A DNA stretch of 64,000 bases from an uncultured Flavobacteriaceae bacterium (GCA_947504035.1 CANNGA010000002.1:248001-312000), one strand, 5' to 3'. Shown: positions 55,168 through 63,745, counted from the stretch's first letter. Program-made: numbers and translations. Notes: generated by a model not told the origin, from the sequence alone.

Positions 55168-55900
55168 AGACGGCCAAGTCACTGCTGAAATTAAAGATAA
55201 GGGTGATTTAGAGGTTAAAATTAGAGGCAACAGTTATGAAGATCTATTTCGTGCGGCAGCGGTAAAAGAAGCTTGGGATGCAGAAACGGCAACAGAAAAA
55301 CATCGTGTTTCTACATTAACGCTATGCTGTTTAATTGGGCAGCGTTCAGACAGACGTTTTCATCCTGGAACGTCTTTTGATCTTAAAGTCATTGCTAATT
55401 TTATTAATACCATGAAATTTGATAAAGTCTTTGTGCTACACCCACATAGTCCCATTACATTAGCGCTTATTGATAATTCAGAAAACATATCGCATTTCGA
55501 ATTTGTAGAAAAAGCATTTAACGCTATTGGACACCCTGTATTGGTAAGTCCAGATGCTGGAGCCTACAAAACGACGCATGAAATTGCAGAACAACTAAAT
55601 GCAGATTTAGTGCCTTCCAATAAGGTAAGAGTAAATGGTGTTCCAGAGATAAGCATACAAGGCGATGTAAAAGGAAAACCTTGTTTAATTGTAGATGATT
55701 TGGCCGATGGTGGCCGCACGTTTAAATTTTTAGCAGCGGCTTTAAAATCTCAAGGGGCAACCAAGGTGTTTTTATATGTAACGCATGGACAGTTTAATTA
55801 TGGTTTTGACGAATTAAAAGAAAGTATAGACCACATATACTGTACAAATAGTTTTAAAGCTATTAATGATGATTTTGTAACGCAATATTCTGTAGTATAA
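55142..55900 (+). CDS. Short ribose-phosphate pyrophosphokinase-like protein
   Basis: About 252 residues from the ATG at 55142 (MTYTIKQF). Homologous to PRPP synthetases: RSDRRFHPGTSFDLKVIANFIN, VLHPHSP (the ATP/ribose loop), VSPDAGAYKTTHEIAEQL, and the PRPP loop VDDLADGGRTF followed by YVTHGQF (compare THGxF in Prs). It is 50-60 residues shorter than housekeeping Prs and the SPDAG and VDD loops differ from the classical SPDAGG...R and VDDMIDTAGT forms, so its substrate may not be ribose 5-phosphate. Third gene of the NAD group. Confidence 0.82.
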   Translation: MTYTIKQFKDGQVTAEIKDKGDLEVKIRGNSYEDLFRAAAVKEAWDAETATEKHRVSTLTLCCLIGQRSDRRFHPGTSFDLKVIANFINTMKFDKVFVLHPHSPITLALIDNSENISHFEFVEKAFNAIGHPVLVSPDAGAYKTTHEIAEQLNADLVPSNKVRVNGVPEISIQGDVKGKPCLIVDDLADGGRTFKFLAAALKSQGATKVFLYVTHGQFNYGFDELKESIDHIYCTNSFKAINDDFVTQYSVV

Positions 55901-55902
55901 AA

Positions 55903-56361
55903 ATGAAAGAAATTAAAGCGCCTGATAAGATTGTTAAAGATGCTAATCTTAGTATTTTTCTGGCTGGTAGTATCGAGATGGGGAGAGCCGAAAATTGGCA
56001 ACATAAAGTAACAACACATTTTAACGATAGAGAGGTCACTTTTTTCAATCCAAGACGAAGTGATTGGGATTCAACTTGGAAGCAAGATATCAGTAATCCT
56101 AAATTTAAAGAACAGGTAGAATGGGAATTAGATGCTTTAGAATTGGCAGATAGTATTGTAATGTATTTTGAGCCAACAACGAAATCTCCAATTTCATTGT
56201 TAGAGCTTGGATTATTTGCAAGCAGTAAACGATTAATTGTTTGTTGCCCCCATGGGTTTTGGAGAAAAGGCAATGTAGATATTGTTTGTAAAAGATATCA
56301 AATTAAACAGGTAAAAGATTTAGATGCTTTAATTGCACAAATAGAACTAAAATTAGAATAA
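55903..56361 (+). CDS. Nucleoside 2-deoxyribosyltransferase-like protein
   Basis: 152 residues of the Nuc_deoxyrib_tr fold: SIFLAGSIEMGRAENWQ (nucleotide-binding loop), FFNPRRSDWDSTWKQ, FKEQVEWELDALELADSIVMYFEPTTKSPISLLELGLFA. The Glu in LLELG fits the catalytic nucleophile position of this fold. Members cleave or exchange N-glycosidic bonds of (deoxy)nucleosides or nucleotides. It starts 2 bp after the Prs-like gene, completing a group in which all four proteins act on N-ribosyl or ribose-phosphate bonds. Confidence 0.83.
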   Translation: MKEIKAPDKIVKDANLSIFLAGSIEMGRAENWQHKVTTHFNDREVTFFNPRRSDWDSTWKQDISNPKFKEQVEWELDALELADSIVMYFEPTTKSPISLLELGLFASSKRLIVCCPHGFWRKGNVDIVCKRYQIKQVKDLDALIAQIELKLE

Positions 56362-56367
56362 AAGTTT

Positions 56368-56400
56368 TTACCTGTTAGGATTATATGGATAAGGCTAGTA
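56368..56400 (+). repeat. Diverged copy of the mini-sigma4 array hairpin element
   Basis: ACCTGTTA (56370-56377) and GATAAGGCTAGTA (56388-56400) occur in the same order as in the array hairpins (ACCTGTTA...GATAAGGCTAGTA, e.g. 17228-17257). The element lies just after the NAD operon, 36 kb from the array. It could be a dispersed terminator-like repeat. Confidence 0.4.
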
Positions 56401-56471
56401 GTCGCAGTACTTGTACAGGAGCGTTACGGCAACAGATCTCTGTACATTTCAAATAAAAGAATAATTTTAGA

Positions 56472-56499
56472 ATAGCATCATCTTAAGGGATGATGCTAT
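56472..56499. other. Perfect hairpin in intergenic region
   Basis: ATAGCATCATC (56472-56482) and GATGATGCTAT (56489-56499) form an 11-bp stem with a 6-base loop. No T-run follows on the plus strand, so it is not a standard terminator. The rest of the 351-bp gap (56362-56712) shows no gene. Confidence 0.55.
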
Positions 56500-56712
56500 C
56501 GCTTTATGTAAAAGTTCTGTACGACCATTATTAGATGGTTTAAAGTGAAGCACCCATTGATTTTTCGCATACTTTTCCTAATCTTAAAATCATCAGCTTG
56601 AAAAACGAAGCAGCAGTAGCTAAGGATAGTACTAGTTATAAATTTAACGCAACCAAGTTGCATTAATAAATATTAATCCTATATTTACAATTAATTGTAT
56701 TAGTGTCCACTT

Positions 56713-57021
56713 ATGAAGAAAATTATAGCAATAACAGTAGTAGTGCTAACGGTACTATCTTGTAATCGAATAGCAAAAGAAGAACGTGTATTGGTAAAAA
56801 AGGCAGACGATGCTGTTCTAAAAATAGCAACTCCTAAAGCTAAATGCCTTAAGTGTCAAAAGATTATAGAAACGGGATTAGAAACTATAAATGGCGTCCA
56901 CCAGTCCATTTTAGACTTGAATGAAAAACACGTATCTATAGTCTACAATCCTAACCATACCAGTCCTGAAGCACTTAGTGCTGCTGTAGCAGAATTAACC
57001 ACGAAAACACCTTGCAAATAA
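56713..57021 (+). CDS. HMA-domain-like heavy-metal-binding lipoprotein
   Basis: 102 residues: lipoprotein signal (lipobox TVLSC, Cys at about 17), then a ferredoxin-like HMA domain with the metal site CLKCQ and the pattern ...GVHQSILDLNEKHVSIVYNPNHTSPEALSAAV, matching beta-alpha-beta heavy-metal-associated proteins; the usual GMTCxxC is KCLKCQK here. It binds soft metals at the envelope. It lies upstream of an ABC transporter with a His-rich loop, suggesting a metal-related unit. Confidence 0.8.
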   Translation: MKKIIAITVVVLTVLSCNRIAKEERVLVKKADDAVLKIATPKAKCLKCQKIIETGLETINGVHQSILDLNEKHVSIVYNPNHTSPEALSAAVAELTTKTPCK

Positions 57022-57168
57022 CAATGTTGTTACTATTATAAAAACGTAGTAGTGATGGTACTGATCGATTAGTATGCGGTACTTCAAAATAACCGCTTCA
57101 TTATAATGTGTTTAAGAAGTAATACAATGTTCTCTATAATATTAAAGGAAAAATTAGTGTCTTTATAA

Positions 57169-57798
57169 ATGATACAAACAGATAATCTTACGTTTCGCTA
57201 TAAAAAGAGCAAGGCGCTTTTTAGATTTCCTAAGATCACCTTAGCACGACATGAAAATTTGCTTATCTTAGGTACATCTGGTATTGGAAAAACAACGCTT
57301 TTACACCTTCTCGCAGGGTTGTTAACCCCAATTTCTGGGAAAATACAAATAGGAGGTACAGACATTAGCACCTTATCTCAAAAACAATTAGATGCCTTTC
57401 GAGGGGCACATATCGGACTCGTTTTTCAAAAAAAACATGCCATTTCCTCCTTAACGGTGTTTGAAAATTTACAGACACGTCTTTATTTTAGCAATACCTC
57501 TGTAAACAATGAGAAAATTGAAACTTTATTAAAAGATTTAGATTTATACCAACTACAGAAAGCTAAAGTACGTACCCTTAGTGAGGGGCAATTACAGCGC
57601 TTGGGTATTGCTCTAGCTGTAGTGCATAATCCACAAGTTATTTTAGCCGACGAGCCTACTTCTAGTTTAGATGATGCCAACTGTAAAAATGCTATTGCAT
57701 TGCTAAAACAACAAGCAGCGCGAACCAATGCACATTTAATTGTTATTACGCATGACCATAGAATTAAAACGGACTTCGAAAAGACTATAGTATTATGA
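57169..57798 (+). CDS. ABC transporter ATP-binding protein (LolD/MacB type)
   Basis: 209 residues. Walker A GTSGIGKTT (K41), Q-loop VFQKK, signature LSEGQLQRLGIA (canonical LSGGQ is LSEGQ) and Walker B VILADEPTSSLD are all present. It belongs to the group that pairs with FtsX/MacB-fold permeases and usually acts mechanically on the periplasm rather than as a classic importer. It overlaps the permease gene by 4 bp. Confidence 0.9.
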   Translation: MIQTDNLTFRYKKSKALFRFPKITLARHENLLILGTSGIGKTTLLHLLAGLLTPISGKIQIGGTDISTLSQKQLDAFRGAHIGLVFQKKHAISSLTVFENLQTRLYFSNTSVNNEKIETLLKDLDLYQLQKAKVRTLSEGQLQRLGIALAVVHNPQVILADEPTSSLDDANCKNAIALLKQQAARTNAHLIVITHDHRIKTDFEKTIVL

Positions 57799-59000
57799 CG
57801 CTTTGGAATTTAAGTTTACAAAACCTAAAGTCGAAACCTTTATACAGTTTTTTAAGTGTTTTTACTTTAGCCTTAGGTATTGCTTTGTTACTGGGCATGC
57901 AACAGTTAAAACAGACTTTTAAACATCATGTCGCCCCCAATTTGGGAGCTATAGACGTGGTGGTTGGTGCTAAAGGCAGTCCTTTACAGTTGGTTTTGGC
58001 CTCTGTATTGCATGTAGACCATCCAACAGGTAATATAGCATACGTCACTGCTCAAAAAATAGCCAAAAACCCTATGGTAAAGTCGGCCGTACCTCTGTCT
58101 TATGGCGATAATTATAAGGGGTTTAGAATTGTAGGGACTACAGCACCGTTTTTAACACTTTACCAAGCCGAATTCAATAAAGGACGTAAGGTGGAAAAGG
58201 CTATGGAAGTTGTTTTGGGCGCTACCGTAGCACAGCAGTTACAGCTTAGACTAGGGGATCGTATATTAAGTGCTCACGGATTACTAGAGAATAGTATTGA
58301 TGTACATGCCGATGCATTTACTGTAGTAGGTATTTTAAAGCCGACACAGAAAGTGATAGACCGCTTAATCATTTGTAATTTACAAAGTGTATGGGAGGTG
58401 CATAAACACGAGAATAGAGCGGCACATGCTTCGCATGACCACGGGGCTGCGGAAAAAGAAATAACCGCGTTATTAGTGACTTTTAAAAGCCCGAGAGCTT
58501 TACTAAGCTTACCTCCAAAATTGAATAAAATGCCTTATATACAAGCCGCATTGCCAAAGTATGAATTGGACAAACTCTATGAAACTATGGGAATTGGATT
58601 TAAAGCCATAACAGGTCTGGCGTATTTAATCTTCTTTATATCGGGACTTATTCTTTTTACCAACTTATATAAAATGGTTAAAGAACGTACTTTCGATGTG
58701 GCCATTTTACGTACCTACGGTGCTAGTCATACACAACTTATACGCATTGTAGCGCAAGAAGGTCTTGCTATAGGAATTGTGGCTTTTATAAGTGCATATG
58801 CCCTCATAACAGGAGGCTTAGGTGCTCTCATTACACGTATACACAATACAACACATATGTACACACTGCAAAGCTTATCGTTGCAAGAGCTTTTAGAGAC
58901 AGGGATTTCGGTTTTTATACTAATTATAGTCTCTGTTTTGTTGGCTATATATCCCATTCTAAAAATGGACATTTCAACAATTTTAAGTCATGATACATAA
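57795..59000 (+). CDS. FtsX/MacB-like ABC permease with His-rich periplasmic loop
   Basis: 401 residues: one N-terminal helix (about 14-32), a large periplasmic domain (33-265) and three C-terminal helices (FtsX domain, ITGLAYLIFFISGLILF, IVAFISAYALITGGL, ISVFILIIVSVLLAIYP). The periplasmic part contains HKHENRAAHASHDHGAAEKE near residues 196-215, a run of six His typical of zinc-handling proteins. The arrangement ATPase-permease-CxxC protein resembles the zinc-regulated zrg operon of Vibrio; the substrate here is not proven. Confidence 0.87.
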   Translation: MTLWNLSLQNLKSKPLYSFLSVFTLALGIALLLGMQQLKQTFKHHVAPNLGAIDVVVGAKGSPLQLVLASVLHVDHPTGNIAYVTAQKIAKNPMVKSAVPLSYGDNYKGFRIVGTTAPFLTLYQAEFNKGRKVEKAMEVVLGATVAQQLQLRLGDRILSAHGLLENSIDVHADAFTVVGILKPTQKVIDRLIICNLQSVWEVHKHENRAAHASHDHGAAEKEITALLVTFKSPRALLSLPPKLNKMPYIQAALPKYELDKLYETMGIGFKAITGLAYLIFFISGLILFTNLYKMVKERTFDVAILRTYGASHTQLIRIVAQEGLAIGIVAFISAYALITGGLGALITRIHNTTHMYTLQSLSLQELLETGISVFILIIVSVLLAIYPILKMDISTILSHDT

Positions 59001-59427
59001 AATTCTAATTTTATATAGTATTGTTAGTGCTAGCCTGTGTTTTTCCCAATAACGCATTACTTGGGAGGATTTAGCTAAAGTAAGTTATACAGAAAAATTC
59101 TTTCCTGTTTACGATACCTCTTTTTTGTATCCAGAATTTTCACCTTCGGTACAGGCTTTAGAAGGGAAGCAGGTCACACTAATAGGTTATTTTTTAAATA
59201 TTAATCCAGAGGAACATTTATATACTTTATCTAAAGGCCCCATGTCTGCTTGCTTTTTTTGCGGACAAGGCGGCCCTGAAACAGCTGTTGAACTTCAATT
59301 TTCAAGCAAACCCAATTTTAAAACCGATGCCATAACTGCTATAACTGGAACATTAAACCTCAATCAAGATGACGTGGCGCATTTCAACTATATTCTTAAA
59401 GCTTGTAAAGGGACTTTGGTTAAATAA
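58990..59427 (+). pseudogene. DUF3299-like exported protein interrupted by one in-frame stop
   Basis: An ATG at 58990, overlapping the permease end, encodes a signal peptide MIHKILILYSIVSASLCFSQ, then a TAA at 59050-59052, then in the same frame RITWEDLAKVSYTEKFFPVYDT and the remaining 110 residues to 59427. The post-stop part contains LEGKQVTLIGYFLNINPEEHLYTLSKGPMSACFFCGQGGPE with a CFFC metal or disulfide motif. One C-to-T change (CAA to TAA) explains the break. A restart at TTG 59125 would give a 100-residue cytosolic remnant lacking the signal. Confidence 0.75.
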
Positions 59428-59937
59428 ATCCATAGTTTAAAGAATAGGGGAGGTCTAATCCTTTAGAATGTCTCCTCAAACTAAAACCTATATGCATTGT
59501 TTACACCAAGATGAATAGAAGTTTTTTTTAATACTTTCCATAATTAATTTCGTATTCTAAAATATTATAGTTGGATATAATACGATTATTTAAACTCTCC
59601 CTCAATAGTTATATCCATTTACTAAAGTAATACATTCATTCACTCATTAGTTTTCAATTTAGTTTAACATGATGTTATGTTTGAAGTGTCAATACTAGTA
59701 AAAGACAATTTATATCATTAATGATTCTGCAGATTCAAAATGAGACAACCAAAAAGTAATTCTATTCAAAAGTGTAAATGGGATTTTTATCTCAATTAAA
59801 TAATTAGTACAGATTTATTGTTAAGAATTATTCAAGGTTAAACAAAACTTGAATAATAGAGTAGAAATAGTTTTTACTCCATTATGGCAAGAAAACTATT
59901 TACAAAAAAAGATATAATAATTGATTAAAATAATATT
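59428..59937. other. Gene-free spacer with one inverted repeat
   Basis: 510 bp of very AT-rich DNA without a credible gene. ATTATTCAAG (59827-59836) and CTTGAATAAT (59848-59857) form a perfect 10-bp inverted repeat about 80 bp upstream of the next gene and may be an operator for it. Confidence 0.45.
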
Positions 59938-60264
59938 ATGGATATTACAAACGGAATAGTAGTACGTGGTTTAAAGAATGAGAATTTAAAACCATTTTCA
60001 GGAGAAATACTAGATAATCACGATAGATTAACCAATGCAAGTGTTAATTGTGCACAAGGTGTTAGTGACGTAAATGCAATCATGAGAGGCATGCCAAATG
60101 CTATGCACAAATACGGATACTGCAAAGTTTCTGTAAAAAAGATAATACAAAAAGGCGGAAGAGTTATCAAAGCTCCTCTAAGAGGTAATCCTAATCATTG
60201 TTTAATAACTGGTTTGAAATTGAGTATGGCTAATTCTCTATTTAGTAATAAAACAGTTTATTAG
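59938..60264 (+). CDS. Orphan small protein, function unknown
   Basis: 108 residues, basic, no signal peptide or membrane segment. The second half has MRGMPNAMHKYGYCKVSVKKIIQKGGRVIKAP and GNPNHCLITGLKL, a His-Cys pair in a compact segment that looks like a conserved active or binding site, but I recognise no family. It is preceded by a 10-bp inverted repeat. Codon use is similar to its neighbours. Confidence 0.55.
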   Translation: MDITNGIVVRGLKNENLKPFSGEILDNHDRLTNASVNCAQGVSDVNAIMRGMPNAMHKYGYCKVSVKKIIQKGGRVIKAPLRGNPNHCLITGLKLSMANSLFSNKTVY

Positions 60265-60348
60265 AAAGAAATAATTAATCTTTATAAGTACTTAGTTATA
60301 TCGTGATTTTTAATGACTAAAAATCAACAAATTCCCCCAAGTTATTTT

Positions 60349-60505
60349 ATGAAATAGAGCAAAATTGAGTGCAATACTATAAATAATTGTATTGGCTTTT
60401 GGTTTATCAATGAATAAAAATGGAGCAGAAACCATAGAAATAAACGAACTGGACACACAGTTATTTAAAGTGCAGGTGGTATCTGAAAAACCTTTAACAG
60501 AGTAG
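60349..60505 (+). pseudogene. Decayed fragment of a small exported protein
   Basis: After ATGAAA at 60349, a frame shifted by one base reads AKLSAIL-stop-IIVLAFGLSMNKNGAETIEINELDTQLFKVQVVSEKPLTE to TAG at 60503-60505. The hydrophobic stretch interrupted by a TAA at 60380-60382 looks like a broken signal peptide. An intact 31-codon piece from ATG 60410 remains. It may be noise, but the pattern of signal peptide plus acidic segment is suggestive. Confidence 0.3.
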
Positions 60506-60528
60506 GAATTTTATTAAAAATTATAATT

Positions 60529-60876
60529 ATGAGTTTAATAGATATAAACGCAGAAATGGATATTACCAAATTTTATGAATTGGCAAGTAAAGATATCGGA
60601 AAATTGCTTGCATCAGCGGGAGTAAATTCAGCTATCATTTATAATGATAGCGGTAAATTAGTTACTTTTAAAGTATATAACTACATAGATACAGTACATT
60701 GGATCGCTGCTCAGAGTGTAAAAGTTGCTAATAGTTATTCTGGAGCAGTAGCGGCATCAGGAGCATTTTTTAAAATTCATCCTGATGGAAAAGCTGATGA
60801 CGAATTCCTTGTGGCACCAAATGAAGCTTATATTTATAGAGGCCCAGGAAAACTTGAACGTGTAGAAAAGAAATAG
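60529..60876 (+). CDS. Orphan small beta-rich protein, function unknown
   Basis: 115 residues without signal peptide. After an amphipathic N-terminal helix (DITKFYELASKDIGKLLASAG) it shows alternating strands: SAIIYNDSGKLVTFKVYNYIDTVHWIAAQSVKVANSYSGAVAASGAFFKIHPDGKADDEFLV, ending YIYRGPGKLERVEKK. The general shape recalls single-domain beta-sandwich proteins of the aegerolysin/actinoporin kind, but that is only an impression. It has its own downstream hairpin terminator. The gene at 59938 is its only near neighbour on this strand. Confidence 0.6.
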   Translation: MSLIDINAEMDITKFYELASKDIGKLLASAGVNSAIIYNDSGKLVTFKVYNYIDTVHWIAAQSVKVANSYSGAVAASGAFFKIHPDGKADDEFLVAPNEAYIYRGPGKLERVEKK

Positions 60877-60888
60877 TACGATAAATAT

Positions 60889-60950
60889 ATAATGGCAGAT
60901 ATACAGATATTCTATTTTAATAAGTGAGTCTTAATCTGCCATTATTTTTC
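60889..60950 (+). terminator. Hairpin terminator after the 60529 gene
   Basis: ATAATGGCAGAT (60889-60900) pairs perfectly with ATCTGCCATTAT (60934-60945), followed by TTTTTC. The 33-base loop is long for an intrinsic terminator, but stem and T-run fit. Confidence 0.6.
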
Positions 60951-61164
60951 TAATACTATTAACTAAATCACTATGAACTCTTATAGTCCATAGGTTTCTA
61001 TATCTAAATAAAGTCAGGATTGTGTATTATAATGGTAAAGACTTACTCTTTCTGTCTCGTACTGATGAGTTCGTCATTTCTTTTATAAAAGGCTATTTTA
61101 TCTAGTACTAATATTGCTTGTTTAAAATGCGCAAGAGAAAAAAATCATGTATAAGTAGTTAAAT

Positions 61165-61920
61165 TTATAGTGTTTTAAATAAGCTAAAGACTTCTTTTTG
61201 TTTTGATTTACTTACTGGTATTTTTTTTCCCTCAATAAATAACAAATTACCTTCAAATGCACTAATAGCATTAATATTTATAATATAACTTCTATGTATT
61301 CTTAAAAAGGGATCTATAGGTAGTAGTTTTTCAAATTTTTTGAGAACAGATGAATAAATAAATTTACCTAGATCAGTATAAATAGTAGTATAATTATTAC
61401 ACGCTTCTAAAAATTGAATTTCATTTATAGGGACTTTTTCAAAGCGATTTTTCTTTTTAAGAAATAAACTATCCTTTATTTTTAAGACTTTGTTATCTGT
61501 ATCTTGAAACTTAGGTGTTTCTAGTAAATTTCCTTCAGGTGTTTTTTTAGAAAAATTAACTAAAGCTAACTCGATGGCAATCCTAATTTGATTGTCATTA
61601 AAAGGCTTTAACAAATAAGCATATGGTTTTACTTTTTTAGCACGTTCAACAAGGTCTTTATCTGCATGTGATGTTAAAAAAATAAAAGGAATTTGATATT
61701 TTTCATTAACTTCTTTTGCAAGTTCAATACCATCGCGGTCTCCTTTTATCATAATATCCATTAAGAGAATATCTATTTGTGGTGCTTTCTTTAATAAAAG
61801 TATGGCTTTATCAGCACTATCTGCAATGCCTACAATATCATAATTAGCATCACGAAGTCTAAGCGCTATATCTTGAGCTAAAATAGTTTCGTCTTCAACA
61901 ATGAGTATACGTATTTTCAT
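61165..61920 (-). CDS. LytTR-family response regulator
   Basis: 251 residues. Receiver domain 1-125: acidic pocket VEDE (D10, E11), phosphoacceptor D55 (LLMDIMI), Thr in FLTSH and Lys in LLKPF. A linker leads to a LytTR DNA-binding domain (150-250: INEIQFLEACNNYTTIYTDLGKFIYSSVLKKFEKLLPIDPFLRIHRSYIININAISAFEG). It is 2 bp downstream of the sensor kinase gene on the minus strand and forms a two-component pair with it. Target genes unknown. Confidence 0.92.
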   Translation of the reverse strand: MKIRILIVEDETILAQDIALRLRDANYDIVGIADSADKAILLLKKAPQIDILLMDIMIKGDRDGIELAKEVNEKYQIPFIFLTSHADKDLVERAKKVKPYAYLLKPFNDNQIRIAIELALVNFSKKTPEGNLLETPKFQDTDNKVLKIKDSLFLKKKNRFEKVPINEIQFLEACNNYTTIYTDLGKFIYSSVLKKFEKLLPIDPFLRIHRSYIININAISAFEGNLLFIEGKKIPVSKSKQKEVFSLFKTL

Positions 61921-61922
61921 TA

Positions 61923-63701
61923 TTACAAGTTACTGTTATATCTAAAAATAAAAGACCAATATGTCCCACAGTTATTTTCTGTACTTAGTGTGCCATTTAA
62001 TTGCTCTGTTAACGATAAAATTAATTTAAGACCTAAAGAGCCTACTTTGTTTTTTTCTTTTTCTAAAATTCCAATACCATTATCTGAAACTTCCATACGT
62101 AAACCTTCTTTTTTTTCTTCTATTAAAACACGAAGTTTTGGGCTGTTTATCCCATTATAAGCATATTTAATGGAATTAGTTACTAATTCATTTATAATTA
62201 ATGCTATGGGTATAGCTTTATCTACAGCAAGATGAATAGGCGTAATTAAAAATTTAGTTTCTATGGGAATATGATAACTATCGATAAGATTTAAAACAAG
62301 TTCTTCTACATAGTCTTTAACATTAACTTTTGTTTCTATACCTTCTTGATATAATTTTCTATGTACTAAAGATAAAGCTTCCACACGCTCTCTTCCGGAA
62401 GCAATAATTTGTTTGGCAGACTCTTGAGTTAATGACCCACTTTGTAAGTTTAGTAAGCTAGAAATCATTTGTAAGTTATTTTTAACACGATGGTTTAACT
62501 CTTTTAAAAGTAATGCTTTTTCTTCTTCACGCTTAGATAATTTTATATTTGTTAGTTGTATATGTTTATATAATTTGTATAAGAGATACGATAACACAGC
62601 AAATAATAAAATGCCAAAAGCTAAACCTATAGCGATGTTTTTTCTATTGGTACTAATTTCATTAATACGTTGTATTTCAGTTTCACGTTTATTAATTTCA
62701 TACTCAGATTTTATGTGCTCTATTTTTTTAATATTACCCTTATTTATTAAGCTATCTTGATATATTTGATAAATTTCTTGATAGTTAAACGCTTTTTCGA
62801 AGTCTTTTTTTTCTTTATTTAAAACAACTAGCATTTTACTGAAATCACGAATTTGTTCCTTTAACCCTGTGTTTTTAGCCATTTCAAAAGCTTGTGTTAG
62901 TTTAGCTTCTGCTATGTTATATTTTTTTTCTTTTTTGTGAACTTGTCCAAGTTCTGCTAAATAAATCGATACAGAGTAATAATCTTCAAAATCAGATAAA
63001 ATGTTTATCGCTTTATTAAGTTTTATTTTAGCCTCTTTTAATAGGTTTTTTGAAGCGTAAACCATCCCTAAGTTTCCAAAACTATAACCTAAAATAGGTT
63101 TATAAGTACCTTGGTTTAATTTTAAAACTTTTAGGAAAGTACTTTCAGCTTTATTTAAGTTTCCTGATAAACGGTAAACTTCACCTAGATTCACTAATGT
63201 TAATAAATATTTTCTTTTAAAATTAAATCTATTATATATAGTTAAAGATTTTTCTAGGTAATTTAAAGCCCTAGTGTATTCTTTTTCATTTACATAATGG
63301 GTTGCAATTTGTGTGTGTAATGCAGCTTGATTTTCTACTAAGTTAAGCCTTTCATATATGGATAATGACTTGAATATTACTTGTAATGACTTTGTACTAT
63401 TTCCAAGCCGCTGTTCTATTGATCCTATTTCTTCTAAAGCACCAGCTTGCCTAATGTCATCCTTTAATTCAATAAAAAGTGTTAATGCTTTTTTTGCAAA
63501 ATAAAGAGCACTATCTAATTTAGGATGATAATATGAAATTGTCTCAAACAAAATAGCCTTTTCTGTTATAGATAGATTATTGCGTTCTAGAACTTTAAGT
63601 AAACTATCGGTTTTTTTTCTGTTTTGACTAAAACTAACTATTGGATAACATAGTATAAAAAACGTAAGTATTAAGATATGTTTTTCATATTTTTTATTCA
63701 T
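61923..63701 (-). CDS. TPR-containing sensor histidine kinase (HisKA_2 type)
   Basis: 592 residues: signal peptide (to VSFSQ, about 26), periplasmic TPR array (about 40-310, with repeats such as YTRALNYLEKSLTIYNRF and LNKAESTFLKVLKLN), a transmembrane helix (IAIGLAFGILLFAVLSYLLYKLY, 353-375), a coiled linker, the HisKA_2 dimerisation domain with phospho-His H404 (LKELNHRVKNNLQMISSLLNLQSG) and an HATPase_c domain (INELVTNSIKYAYNG; DNGIGI; GSLGLKLI). It signals to the LytTR regulator encoded immediately downstream. Confidence 0.92.
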   Translation of the reverse strand: MNKKYEKHILILTFFILCYPIVSFSQNRKKTDSLLKVLERNNLSITEKAILFETISYYHPKLDSALYFAKKALTLFIELKDDIRQAGALEEIGSIEQRLGNSTKSLQVIFKSLSIYERLNLVENQAALHTQIATHYVNEKEYTRALNYLEKSLTIYNRFNFKRKYLLTLVNLGEVYRLSGNLNKAESTFLKVLKLNQGTYKPILGYSFGNLGMVYASKNLLKEAKIKLNKAINILSDFEDYYSVSIYLAELGQVHKKEKKYNIAEAKLTQAFEMAKNTGLKEQIRDFSKMLVVLNKEKKDFEKAFNYQEIYQIYQDSLINKGNIKKIEHIKSEYEINKRETEIQRINEISTNRKNIAIGLAFGILLFAVLSYLLYKLYKHIQLTNIKLSKREEEKALLLKELNHRVKNNLQMISSLLNLQSGSLTQESAKQIIASGRERVEALSLVHRKLYQEGIETKVNVKDYVEELVLNLIDSYHIPIETKFLITPIHLAVDKAIPIALIINELVTNSIKYAYNGINSPKLRVLIEEKKEGLRMEVSDNGIGILEKEKNKVGSLGLKLILSLTEQLNGTLSTENNCGTYWSFIFRYNSNL

Positions 63702-63745
63702 TTATACAGATATGTTATTTTTATGAATAACAAAAGTATTAATGT

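Noticed and set aside
52663-56361. Prophage origin of the NAD operon
   Set aside because: Although the gene set recalls phage NAD pathways, no phage structural, lysis or integrase gene or att-like repeat is seen nearby.
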